Assembly (NCBI GenBank): GCA_947496235.1
Contig: CANMCE010000015.1
Coordinates: 31,772 to 95,771, forward strand
Length of the DNA: 64,000 nt
Origin: an uncultured Glaciecola sp.
Lineage (GTDB): Bacteria; Pseudomonadota; Gammaproteobacteria; Enterobacterales; Alteromonadaceae
Direction of reading: 5' to 3'
Shown: positions 54,555 through 62,827 of the stretch, piece after piece
Position numbering within the stretch: position 1 is the stretch's first letter
How the letters are laid out: the number at the start of each line of letters is the position of its first letter
The notes under the pieces: generated by a model
Told to the model about the DNA's origin: nothing
The model's input: the letters and a program-made list of their open reading frames with translations, nothing else
Database searches by the model: none
Position numbers and translations under genes: made by a program

Positions 54555-56891
54555 TTACTCTTGATTCGTGGCAGTGTCGTAAATCGCAATATTTTTGAAA
54601 CTGCTATTTCCAGTTGGATTGCTAATGTCGTGATCCATGATAAAAACCAACTCAATTCTTTCTTGAGTAAAGTAATTTCCCACAGGGAAAGTGAAGGTCT
54701 GATATTCTCCAAAGTTAGTATAAGTATCTAGTCGGCGTCCCCAAGCTTGGGTGCCGTAGACTTGAAACCCTTTGTCACGGTCCAACACTGTACCCGGTAA
54801 AAAACCAATCCCATGCACTTCGCCTTGTTGCGTACTTTTAAAATCGAATTGCAACACTGTGGTTGGCGTAACCGGCTGTTCTATGATGATTTTTTGCCAT
54901 TTATTGCCTGTAATTTCTACGCCGAATCCATCTTCTATTATGACTACCTCTCCGCTACGGTCTTGTTTGTTATTGAAAGGCGTAAATTGAAAAGTTCCTA
55001 AATCTAAAAAAGTTAATTCAGGGGGTTCAACGGGCGGTGGTGGTGTTTCTTCATAAACTCTAATATTTCTAAAATAAGCATCAGCGCCAACCGTTCGTTT
55101 GTCGTTATCCAATACAAAAACCAACTGACTAAAATCACCAGTAAAACTTTCTCCGACTAATATTTTAAATGTTTGATATTCCCCTTCTCCAGAATATCTA
55201 GACTCAATTATTCCCCAATACTGAGTGCCATATACCTTGAAGGTTGTTTCTGGACTAATCGCACTGTCTGTATCAAACCCTACCCCATGAATTTCAGCTT
55301 GAGTATTGGATTTATATTCAAACTCTAAAACAGTATTTGGCGTCACGCTGTAGTTAAAATCAATGCTTTTCCAAGTATTTCCCGTTAGCACCAATTCGAA
55401 ATCAGTTTCACCTATTTCAGCACCGCCAGTGCGATCTTGAACACCCCCATATGATGATACTGGATATTCAACAAAACTAATAAAATCTGAAGCTACCTCA
55501 ATCTCAAAGTACTGCGTGTCACTGCCACCAGGGGTTTCGACTCTAATTTGTACCGGTACAGTCCCTATGTCACTACTCGTTGGGGTCCAACTAAGCAAAC
55601 CGTCAACACTAATGCTCATGCCTTCTGGAGAGGTATCTAAGGAAAATACTGCATTTTCGTCATTTTCCACATCAACAATGCTATCAGCATCGTATTGGTA
55701 AGGCTGATCAACAGTAGCATTTAGATTCGGTTCTGAAATGATGTTAGGGATATTTACTACAACCGGATCTATACAAGCAAATGGGCCTGTAGAAGCCGAA
55801 TCTCTATATTGCTCCATGATTGAAATACTGCAACTTGAAAAATCTGTTGCTGAGGTATTTACCGTTGGAAACATGATAAAACCAGATGGCGTAGAGGCAC
55901 ATGCGGTTCCACTTTGACCATCATGGGGGGCGCCGAAATTATGGCCTAATTCATGGGTCAAGACTATTCCTGTAGCTATTCCTAAACGCTGGGTTACACC
56001 CGCGGCATATTGATTACATAAAGCACCAACATAAGCTATACCTACCGTCGAACCGTCCATATCTTTGCCAGTAAAAAGATGTCTCAGGCCAGGATTATTG
56101 AATGAGGTTTGTCGAAATGCATTGATCAATTGAAGGGAATCAGTACTCACTAAAGTACCATTTTCCGATAACTGGTTACTTTCATCGACGGTTAACTGAA
56201 CCCCTAATTGTTCTGAAAATATACCATCAGCAAAATTGACATTTTCCATAGCTTCAAGCAATGGTGTAGCACTACCCTGATTCCACTCAACATCCGTCAC
56301 AATGTTCATGCGAATTTCACTACTCGCACCTGCTGCTAAAGATCGGAGTTCATCAACATACAGCTTAAAATCTAATCCTTTTCCGGTGAGTCCAGGATGC
56401 AGTGCACATGTACCATTGTGTTCTATATCTGAAGCTTTCACAATGACAGCTTGATATTCAGAATCTGCATCGTAAGCGCCATATAAGCTATTTGATGCAA
56501 GGTCTTCATATATTGCACTCACCGAATCTAGCAAAAAAAGTTCATTGCCATCAAAAAAAGCGCCTTTCACTTTTCCTTTATGCAGACTAAACCTGGCCCA
56601 AGATTTTTCATTGCCTTGGATCTTCCCTTTTAATAATTCCCATTCTTCAGATTTTTGGGCTAATAAACTGTCGCTCATTAAAGACGCATTTGACGACAAT
56701 TCAAATGAATAGACGTGGTTTTCAGTTTCTATCCGGAACTGCATTTTAGACGTGTTCCGAGCAGTATTTTGCAACGAAATATTAGCGATATCGGCTCGGT
56801 GGATTTGCAAATGAGTATCTGAGATATCTGTTTTGGCAGCTATGCCTACAGAAAAAAAGCTTAATAATAAAACACTTAAAAAAGTTTTCAT
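54555..56891 (-). CDS. Secreted reprolysin-like (M12) zinc metalloprotease with duplicated C-terminal domain
   Basis: The 778-residue protein has a signal peptide (about 1-19), a propeptide-like region to about residue 180, and a metzincin catalytic domain (about 185-375) with HELGHNFGAPHDG, the HExxHxxGxxHD zinc motif. It then has an immunoglobulin-like He_PIG domain (about 385-470). Two homologous domains of about 145 residues follow (about 475-615 and 628-772); both carry QDR(T/S)G, VYGTQ(Y/A)WG and EYQTF motifs and look like beta-sandwich binding modules. Substrate is unknown. The stop codon directly abuts that of the convergent exoprotein gene. AGGTG supports the start. Confidence 0.88.
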   Translation of the reverse strand: MKTFLSVLLLSFFSVGIAAKTDISDTHLQIHRADIANISLQNTARNTSKMQFRIETENHVYSFELSSNASLMSDSLLAQKSEEWELLKGKIQGNEKSWARFSLHKGKVKGAFFDGNELFLLDSVSAIYEDLASNSLYGAYDADSEYQAVIVKASDIEHNGTCALHPGLTGKGLDFKLYVDELRSLAAGASSEIRMNIVTDVEWNQGSATPLLEAMENVNFADGIFSEQLGVQLTVDESNQLSENGTLVSTDSLQLINAFRQTSFNNPGLRHLFTGKDMDGSTVGIAYVGALCNQYAAGVTQRLGIATGIVLTHELGHNFGAPHDGQSGTACASTPSGFIMFPTVNTSATDFSSCSISIMEQYRDSASTGPFACIDPVVVNIPNIISEPNLNATVDQPYQYDADSIVDVENDENAVFSLDTSPEGMSISVDGLLSWTPTSSDIGTVPVQIRVETPGGSDTQYFEIEVASDFISFVEYPVSSYGGVQDRTGGAEIGETDFELVLTGNTWKSIDFNYSVTPNTVLEFEYKSNTQAEIHGVGFDTDSAISPETTFKVYGTQYWGIIESRYSGEGEYQTFKILVGESFTGDFSQLVFVLDNDKRTVGADAYFRNIRVYEETPPPPVEPPELTFLDLGTFQFTPFNNKQDRSGEVVIIEDGFGVEITGNKWQKIIIEQPVTPTTVLQFDFKSTQQGEVHGIGFLPGTVLDRDKGFQVYGTQAWGRRLDTYTNFGEYQTFTFPVGNYFTQERIELVFIMDHDISNPTGNSSFKNIAIYDTATNQE

Positions 56892-57056
56892 TTTTCACCT
56901 AGAACTACGGTTGATTAAGAGGTTAATGCAGTTTAGTTGTTTATTCGCATTTTGGTACAACACAATTGCATTTTTAACGATATTAACAGTAAAGCAACTA
57001 AAGGTCAGGTTTTACAAACCTAAATGTTAGTTTGATTGTTCTAAGTCTGATGAGCA

Positions 57057-57088
57057 TAAAATATGCCACCCGGAGAGGGTGGCATTTT
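57057..57088. terminator. Terminator after ahpF
   Basis: A perfect 9-bp stem (ATGCCACCC with GGGTGGCAT, 5-base loop) has a TTTT run on each side. On the minus strand it ends the ahpF transcript before the metalloprotease gene. Confidence 0.8.
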
Positions 57089-57108
57089 ACGGGAGGGTGA
57101 ATTACAGC

Positions 57109-58701
57109 CTAGGCTGCTTTTTCAGTTTTTTCGCTTTCAGATACTGGGTTCATTAGTAGGTAATCAAATGCCGCAAGCGCTGCTTTTGCTCCCTCTCCCA
57201 TTGCAACTACGATTTGTTTATAAGGCACTGTAGTTACATCTCCGCAAGCGTATATGCCAGGTTCACTAGTGTTGCCCTTTTCATTTACAATGATTTCGCC
57301 ATATTTGGTTAAATCAACAACACCTTCAACGACTTTAGAGTTTGGTACCAAACCAATCTGCACGAATACACCATTGAGTTCTTGCTGATGCACTGTATCA
57401 GTCGCTCTATCGATATACTCGATAGCATTTACTTTGCCATTTTCAGCAAGAATTTGCTTAGTAGCTGCGTTGGTAATCACTTTAACGTTGTCGCGTTTGC
57501 TTAACTGCTCAACCAACACTTTATCGGCTTTCAACTCAGGCAAAAACTCAAATACTGTGACACTTTTTACAATACCAGCTAAATCCAGTGCAGCCTCTAC
57601 ACCACTATTACCACCACCGATGACAGCTACATCTTTACCTTTGTAGAATGGACCATCACAGTGTGGACAATAAGCGACACCATTTCCGATATTCTCTTTC
57701 TCGCCAGGAACACCGAGTTCACGCCAGTTTGCTCCAGTCGCTACAATCAAGGTACGAGTACGAATCACTTCTCCGTTACTTAAAGTAAGCGTCTTAATGT
57801 CACCTTTCTCAATTTTTTCGACTCGGAAATGCTCTTTAAGCGTCACATCGTAATCATTCAAATGCGCCATTAAAGAATTCGCCAATTCAGGACCCGTGGT
57901 TTTCGGCACAGAAATTAAATTCTCGATTCCCATGGTATCTTTGACTTGGCCACCAAATCTATCCGCGATAATAGTCACAGCCAAACCTTTACGAGCTGCG
58001 TATATCGCTGAAGCTACGCCAGCAGGACCGCCACCGATCACAGTTACATCTTGCAGAGGTAACTCAGGAGTATCATTGCTCGCTTGAACAATTTCAGGGG
58101 CAACTTTACCTAATTTTTCTACGATGCCGGCAATTTCAACCTTACCACTTGCAAAAACTTCACCATTTAGATATACCGTGGGCACACCTTGAATATTGTG
58201 TTTTTCAACTAAATCAGGATAGACACCACCATCGATCATTTCAGCTTGGATGTTGTCGTTTAATAACGCAAATTGATTCATTGCCTGAACAACATCTGGG
58301 CATGCATGACAACTCAAGCTAACAAAAACTTGAAAATTCAATTTATCGTTAACTTTTTTGACCATGTTTTGGATACTTTCATCCAATTTCAATTGGCTAC
58401 CACCGGCTTGCAAGATAGCCAGAATCAATGAGTTAAACTCGTGCCCACCTGGTACGCCAGAAAAGGTAATACCGGTATCTACGCCGTCTTTTTGAATTGC
58501 AAAAGTAACAGGTGAACGCAATAAACCTTGTGTGTCTTTTTCCACAACATTTAGTTTGTCAGATGTGGTCGCAATTTGCTGTAACATATCTACAAGCTCT
58601 TCGCGCTTTTCATGCTCACCTGTCTGAATCACGAAAGTCACTTCGTGTTTAAGATTTTCCATATACCCTTTTAGGGCGTTTAAAATATCAGGGGTTAACA
58701 T
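57109..58701 (-). CDS. ahpF: Alkyl hydroperoxide reductase subunit F
   Basis: The 530-residue flavoprotein reduces AhpC using NAD(P)H. The N-terminal tandem thioredoxin fold carries CHAC ([11 protein letters not shown]); the C-terminal thioredoxin-reductase-like part has the FAD site [19 protein letters not shown], the redox pair in [10 protein letters not shown], the NADH site [17 protein letters not shown], and the terminal [21 protein letters not shown]. Length is typical (E. coli 521). A strong AAGGAGG box precedes the ATG. It is 256 bases downstream of ahpC, and that gap contains a 15-bp inverted repeat and a GC-rich hairpin. Confidence 0.97.
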   Translation of the reverse strand: MLTPDILNALKGYMENLKHEVTFVIQTGEHEKREELVDMLQQIATTSDKLNVVEKDTQGLLRSPVTFAIQKDGVDTGITFSGVPGGHEFNSLILAILQAGGSQLKLDESIQNMVKKVNDKLNFQVFVSLSCHACPDVVQAMNQFALLNDNIQAEMIDGGVYPDLVEKHNIQGVPTVYLNGEVFASGKVEIAGIVEKLGKVAPEIVQASNDTPELPLQDVTVIGGGPAGVASAIYAARKGLAVTIIADRFGGQVKDTMGIENLISVPKTTGPELANSLMAHLNDYDVTLKEHFRVEKIEKGDIKTLTLSNGEVIRTRTLIVATGANWRELGVPGEKENIGNGVAYCPHCDGPFYKGKDVAVIGGGNSGVEAALDLAGIVKSVTVFEFLPELKADKVLVEQLSKRDNVKVITNAATKQILAENGKVNAIEYIDRATDTVHQQELNGVFVQIGLVPNSKVVEGVVDLTKYGEIIVNEKGNTSEPGIYACGDVTTVPYKQIVVAMGEGAKAALAAFDYLLMNPVSESEKTEKAA

Positions 58702-58801
58702 AGTCTAGCCTCCTTAAAATTTGGTCATACTGACCCGGTACCGCGTAAAGCAGTGTTAAAATTAAAATTGGTTATTTATCGCTAGGAATAAAGGATAGTG
58801 T

Positions 58802-58865
58802 CGAATATTAGGGTTAAACAAATCGCATTATGCATGTGTAAGGATTTATCTAACCCTAATATTCG
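58802..58865. repeat. 15-bp perfect inverted repeat between ahpC and ahpF
   Basis: CGAATATTAGGGTTA (58802-58816) is exactly complementary to TAACCCTAATATTCG (58851-58865), with 34 bases between. The inner part can extend the stem with AAATC and GATTT. In the minus-strand mRNA this would form a long hairpin upstream of ahpF. Whether it is a regulatory RNA element, a processing site or a small mobile repeat cannot be decided from one copy. Confidence 0.75.
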
Positions 58866-58912
58866 CCTTTATTTGTTTCGCTACTTACTAACCTAAAACA
58901 TTTTTTAAAGTT

Positions 58913-58934
58913 GCTCGCGGCAAAAGCCGCGAGC
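58913..58934 (-). terminator. GC-rich hairpin just after ahpC
   Basis: A perfect 9-bp stem (GCTCGCGGC with GCCGCGAGC, loop of four A on the plus strand) lies 23 bases after the ahpC stop. Only a weak T-tract follows on the minus strand. It may partly terminate the transcript, so that ahpC is made in excess of ahpF. Confidence 0.7.
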
Positions 58935-58957
58935 TGATGATTTGAGTTCATCACAAC

Positions 58958-59521
58958 TTAGATTTTACCTACTAAGTCTAGGCTAGGAGTTAAGGTTTTT
59001 TGACCTTCTTCCCAAGCTGCTGGACATACTTCACCATCGTTGTTAGCTACGTATTGAGCAGCTTTAACTTTACGAAGCATATCTTTTGCTGAACGACCAA
59101 TACCTAGGTCATGGATTTCAGCTACTTTAATTACACCTTCAGGGTTTGCTAAGAAAGTACCACGTAGTGCGCGACCTTCTTCTTCAATTAATACGTCGAA
59201 ACCGCGTGATAAAGTGAAGATGTTATCTGCCAACATTGGGTAGGTTAAAGTACCGATAGCTGGTGATGAATCATGCCATGCTTTGTGCACGAAATGAGAA
59301 TCAGTAGAAACACCATAAACTTCTACGTCAAGTGCTTTTAGTTCAGCATAAACCTTTTGCATATCTTCTAATTCAGTAGGACATACGAAAGTAAAGTCAG
59401 CTGGATAGAACAAAAAGATAGACCATTTACCTTTCACATCGTCACTAGTAATAGTTTTGAAATCGCCATCGTGAAAAGCTTCAACAGAAAAATCAGGTAT
59501 CGTCTTGTTAATCATTGACAT
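58958..59521 (-). CDS. ahpC: Alkyl hydroperoxide reductase subunit C (peroxiredoxin)
   Basis: The 187-residue typical 2-Cys peroxiredoxin has its peroxidatic Cys47 in FVCPTELEDMQ and resolving Cys166 in GEVCPAAWE. The protein is exactly the E. coli length. It reduces hydrogen peroxide and organic peroxides and is recycled by AhpF. AAGGAAAA supports the start. The upstream region (59522-59713) probably holds the promoter, which in relatives is OxyR-controlled; I could not identify an OxyR site by eye. Confidence 0.98.
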   Translation of the reverse strand: MSMINKTIPDFSVEAFHDGDFKTITSDDVKGKWSIFLFYPADFTFVCPTELEDMQKVYAELKALDVEVYGVSTDSHFVHKAWHDSSPAIGTLTYPMLADNIFTLSRGFDVLIEEEGRALRGTFLANPEGVIKVAEIHDLGIGRSAKDMLRKVKAAQYVANNDGEVCPAAWEEGQKTLTPSLDLVGKI

Positions 59522-59713
59522 GTGGAGTTTTCCTTTTAGTTAATGTTAATTTAAAAAACGTATTCGTTTACGTTGATAATAAGAATATAGATGAATTGAC
59601 TTTAATTAAATTAAAAAGAAACGATACGCTTAATCAAAAAAACTGATTAGGATTGCGAATCACTTCTATCAATAGGTAAGTGTAGTCACTCTGGGTAGAT
59701 TACAAGGGCTAAT

Positions 59714-61045
59714 TTAGGTTTTCTTTTGCATCGGAAAACAGATGCTGATTTTTGCGCCACCTAACACGCTTTCAGGATCAATAGTCAGCTCCCCTTGATA
59801 GGCGGACACCAAATCATTTACCACGGCCAAGCCTATGCCTTGACCTTGAGAATATGTATCAGCCCTCACCCCTCTTTGCATTATATGATTGACCAAATCA
59901 GACGAAATACCGGGGCCATCGTCTAGAATTTCGATGACTAGATTGTTAGATTGATGCGCCTTTAGGCTAATGCGCTGATGGCAAGCTTTACAGGCATTAT
60001 CCAAAAGGTTGCCTAAGATTTCATAAGCATCTGCTTTAGCCCCAAAAAAGGTTATGTCTGCTTCTATTTGATTAGAGAATTTTATCTCTTTATCTGGGTA
60101 CAACTTTCTCAAACCGCTTTGCAAATCCACTATTATTGGCAATAGCTTGGTTCCTGATTGCCAACTTGTTTGGCCCCCTTGGGCTCGTTTTAGTTGATGC
60201 TCGATACTTGAATCAATTTTGTGTAGTTCTGCCATTAAACTTTGGGGGATTTCTTCGCTATTCATAACAATAGTCAAAGGATTTTTAACGCTATGTGCTA
60301 AATCCGCTAGGGTGTTTTTGTAGCGCTCTCTCTGTTGATATTCAGTGGCGATTAATCTATTTAAACTGGTTGTAAGCGCGGTAATTTCAACTGGATAGTC
60401 ATTTGAAACTTTTTCTTTATCGCCTTTTTCGATTGAAGAAATCTCTTCACTTAAATCGGTTATTGGCTTGTTGAACCAAAGCATCCAAAGTATTTGTAGA
60501 CATACAAAAACAAGCCCTAAACTGGCTAACCAAGTCCATACAGTATTAGTAAAAACCGCTAACTGCTCTTCGTAATCTTGGGTAGATTTTATGATATGTA
60601 CTGTAAAGGGATAAAGCTTATCTTGTTGTTCAACGCCAACTTTCATTTGCCAATTAAAATGCTGTCTGTTGTTAATCACAATTGTGTCGAATACTTCCTC
60701 TCCCATCTTGGATTGTGACCAAAATGCTGTTGCTTGTTTGGGAATAAACGACGAGGAATGCCACAAAAGGTTATTTTCATCACGTATTAAGGCATAAAGA
60801 CCAGAATCTGGTATTGAAAAACTTGGAGCATCAAGTTGAATATCATTGACTAGACTAGCGTTGTCAATTTCAATCGCCGCCAAAAGATTATAACTATAGG
60901 CTCTCAGTGTTTGTTTTTCGGATAATTGAGCTTGTTGCTTAAATGCTTCATACAAACTCAGCCCTAGGATCGGCAAAACCACCAGCAACATGGCTAGGTT
61001 AGATATGATTAACCTATTTCTAAAACTAATATTCGCCAGCTTCAT
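59714..61045 (-). CDS. Two-component sensor histidine kinase (PhoQ/QseC type)
   Basis: The 443-residue protein has two transmembrane helices (about 14-32 and 170-190) flanking a periplasmic sensor region of about 135 residues, then a HAMP-like segment. The H-box is ADLAHSVKNPL, and the ATPase domain shows LGNLLDNACKA (N-box), EILDDGPGI (G1) and GQGIGLAVV (G2). It overlaps the response-regulator gene by 20 bases, so the two are translated together. The signal is unknown; a PepSY-domain exported protein encoded at the head of the operon may modulate it. The phosphorylation site looks intact. Confidence 0.92.
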   Translation of the reverse strand: MKLANISFRNRLIISNLAMLLVVLPILGLSLYEAFKQQAQLSEKQTLRAYSYNLLAAIEIDNASLVNDIQLDAPSFSIPDSGLYALIRDENNLLWHSSSFIPKQATAFWSQSKMGEEVFDTIVINNRQHFNWQMKVGVEQQDKLYPFTVHIIKSTQDYEEQLAVFTNTVWTWLASLGLVFVCLQILWMLWFNKPITDLSEEISSIEKGDKEKVSNDYPVEITALTTSLNRLIATEYQQRERYKNTLADLAHSVKNPLTIVMNSEEIPQSLMAELHKIDSSIEHQLKRAQGGQTSWQSGTKLLPIIVDLQSGLRKLYPDKEIKFSNQIEADITFFGAKADAYEILGNLLDNACKACHQRISLKAHQSNNLVIEILDDGPGISSDLVNHIMQRGVRADTYSQGQGIGLAVVNDLVSAYQGELTIDPESVLGGAKISICFPMQKKT

Positions 61046-61709
61046 GATACTTAAATTTGTATCCTTTGCCGCGAATGGTGTGAATATATTTATCTGCTTG
61101 TTCAGGACTTAACTTGTTGCGAAGTCGTTTCACGAACACTTCTATAACGTTTGAATCGCGATCAAAATCCTGTTCATATAGATGTTCGGTTAATTCCGTT
61201 TTTGAAATCACTCTATTTTGGTGTCTGATTAAATATTCCAATAATTGAAATTCGTAGGCAGTCAGTGGAACTGGCAAATCATTCAACAAGACTTCATTGG
61301 CATTGGTGTCTATTTTTAACTCGCCAAACGTCAGTATTGGATTCGGTTGTTTCGCCTGACGTCGAATCAATGCTTTAAGTCTTGCGCTAAGTTCTTCCAT
61401 TTGAAAAGGCTTTGCCAGATAGTCGTCTGCGCCAGCATTTAATCCAATTACTTTATCCTGCCAATTGCCTCTAGCGGTTAACAGCAATACAGGTGTTTGT
61501 TTTTGCTGACGTAATTGTGCTAACAGCGCAAGCCCATCAAGTTTAGGTAAGCCTATATCGACCACAGCAGCGTCATAATCAATTTCTTGCAATTGAAATA
61601 ATCCGTCTTCTCCGTTAAAGACAGCATCAACTGCATAGCCTTGTGATTTAAATGCTTTTATCAATTGAGCATTTAAGGTTTCGTCATCTTCAACAACTAG
61701 TAATCGCAT
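61026..61709 (-). CDS. Two-component response regulator, OmpR/PhoP family
   Basis: The 227-residue protein has a receiver domain with acidic pocket VVEDDETL, phosphoacceptor Asp in AAVVDIGLPKLDG, switch Thr in LLLTARG and Lys in LAKPFQ. A winged-helix DNA-binding domain follows (RVISKTELTEHLYEQDFDRD then VIEVFVKRLRNKL and IHTIRGKGYKF). The frame is open to 61745, but the ATG at 61709 begins at the usual receiver start (MRLLVVEDD) and lies 4 bases after the PepSY gene stop, so it was chosen. Targets are unknown. Confidence 0.94.
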   Translation of the reverse strand: MRLLVVEDDETLNAQLIKAFKSQGYAVDAVFNGEDGLFQLQEIDYDAAVVDIGLPKLDGLALLAQLRQQKQTPVLLLTARGNWQDKVIGLNAGADDYLAKPFQMEELSARLKALIRRQAKQPNPILTFGELKIDTNANEVLLNDLPVPLTAYEFQLLEYLIRHQNRVISKTELTEHLYEQDFDRDSNVIEVFVKRLRNKLSPEQADKYIHTIRGKGYKFKYHEAGEY

Positions 61710-61713
61710 AAGG

Positions 61714-61974
61714 CTATTCTTTACGTATTCTACCGGTATCCGCATTCACTAATAATGTCACGACTCTACCCTGTTTAGTCATCACTTTAATGCGGTAAAA
61801 TGTGTTATCTTTTATGCGGGTCTGCGACGCTTTTAATACTTTTCCAGGATATCTTTGTTGCACTAGATCCACCGCCTCTCGCAATGAAATGTCTTTTGCA
61901 GCAGCTGGCGCTGTTAGCGCAATACTAATGATAATGACGCTTATCAAATATCCTAGACGTTTCACAAATCCCAT
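61714..61974 (-). CDS. Exported PepSY-domain protein
   Basis: The protein of about 86 residues has a signal peptide ending near PAAAKD and one PepSY domain (SLREAVDLVQQRYPGKVLK to VTLLVNADTGRI). PepSY proteins inhibit or modulate proteases and sensors at the membrane. It opens the operon with the response regulator and sensor kinase, so it may report to or tune the sensor. Two in-frame ATGs exist, at 61986 and 61974. The latter has a GAGAG box at good spacing and is preferred. A perfect 15-bp hairpin lies just upstream. Confidence 0.85.
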   Translation of the reverse strand: MGFVKRLGYLISVIIISIALTAPAAAKDISLREAVDLVQQRYPGKVLKASQTRIKDNTFYRIKVMTKQGRVVTLLVNADTGRIRKE

Positions 61975-61994
61975 ACACTCTCTCATTTTTAGTT

Positions 61995-62029
61995 ACTGGT
62001 AAGTGAATGACCTGCATTCACTTACCAGT
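61995..62029. repeat. Perfect 15-bp hairpin between the glycine-zipper gene and the PepSY operon
   Basis: ACTGGTAAGTGAATG (61995-62009) pairs exactly with CATTCACTTACCAGT (62015-62029) around a 5-base loop. On the minus strand it comes after the glycine-zipper gene and ends 20 bases before the PepSY start. There is no T-run, so it may be an mRNA structure, an operator or a terminator that works with other factors. Confidence 0.75.
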
Positions 62030-62061
62030 TTAGCAACTTATTTATCGACATAGAACAACAG

Positions 62062-62664
62062 TTAAATATGGATATAGCGTCCTGGATGAAATTGCGTTCT
62101 AGTAGTAAATATCTGTCCTCTATAGCGATATTTCACTTTATAACCGATAACAGTCTTGTGTTTTTTATTAAATCCATCATTGCCCCAGCTGCAATTGTTT
62201 GAAGTTCTATGATGATTCCTTGAACTTTGATGCATATTGATTTGTGAATGGGTTGAATGCTTACTGCTTAGTTCAGCCCCGATAGCGCCGCCAATTGCTG
62301 CACCTGCAACTGTTGCAGCTGTTTTTCCTCGTCCTGAGCCGAATTGATTCCCGACAACACCACCAATGACAGCGCCTACAATAGGCTCGATTCCATGACT
62401 ACTGTGGCTGATATTATATCCGTGTCCTCCTCTATGTCCTGATTCGAATCTATGATTTCTATGGTGAGGTAACTGACAATCCCGATTAAACCTAGGTCCT
62501 TTAAATTTTGCGTAGATTGGTTTTACGCTAATAACTACACCTTTGTTTCCGTGCCCCCGATTACCATGTCCCTTATAACCGTTGTGAGCAAAAGCTGGTA
62601 CCGAAGTCAATCCCACCACTACTAGGCTGATAACACTTGTTTTAATTAGTTTAATAAGTTTCAT
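62062..62664 (-). CDS. Histidine-rich glycine-zipper 2TM-domain exported protein
   Basis: The 200-residue protein has a signal peptide ending near PAFAHN (about residue 26). A His/Gly/Arg-rich stretch follows (about 27-90, GHGNRGHGNKG and HHRNHRFESGHRGGHG), then a glycine-zipper segment (about 93-135, VGAVIGGVVGNQFG then AATVAGAAIGGAIGAEL) of the Rickettsia 17-kDa/SlyB type. The basic C-terminal tail is KTVIGYKVKYRYRGQIF. Glycine zippers insert in membranes. The His-rich part may bind metal ions or, with its basic residues, nucleic acid or LPS. The function is unknown. A strong AAAGGAG box supports the start. Confidence 0.75.
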   Translation of the reverse strand: MKLIKLIKTSVISLVVVGLTSVPAFAHNGYKGHGNRGHGNKGVVISVKPIYAKFKGPRFNRDCQLPHHRNHRFESGHRGGHGYNISHSSHGIEPIVGAVIGGVVGNQFGSGRGKTAATVAGAAIGGAIGAELSSKHSTHSQINMHQSSRNHHRTSNNCSWGNDGFNKKHKTVIGYKVKYRYRGQIFTTRTQFHPGRYIHI

Positions 62665-62827
62665 ACTCTTCTCCTTTAAACACGGTTTTCGCTACCGTTA
62701 CGAAGAAGACTAAACAACTGAAACTGAACCTAAGCTGAACAAATAGAATTTTATTATCAAAGCGGGTATTTATTTTAATTCGACTTTGGTAGAGTTTTAC
62801 CTAGATGATTACACGGACGTAAATTTC

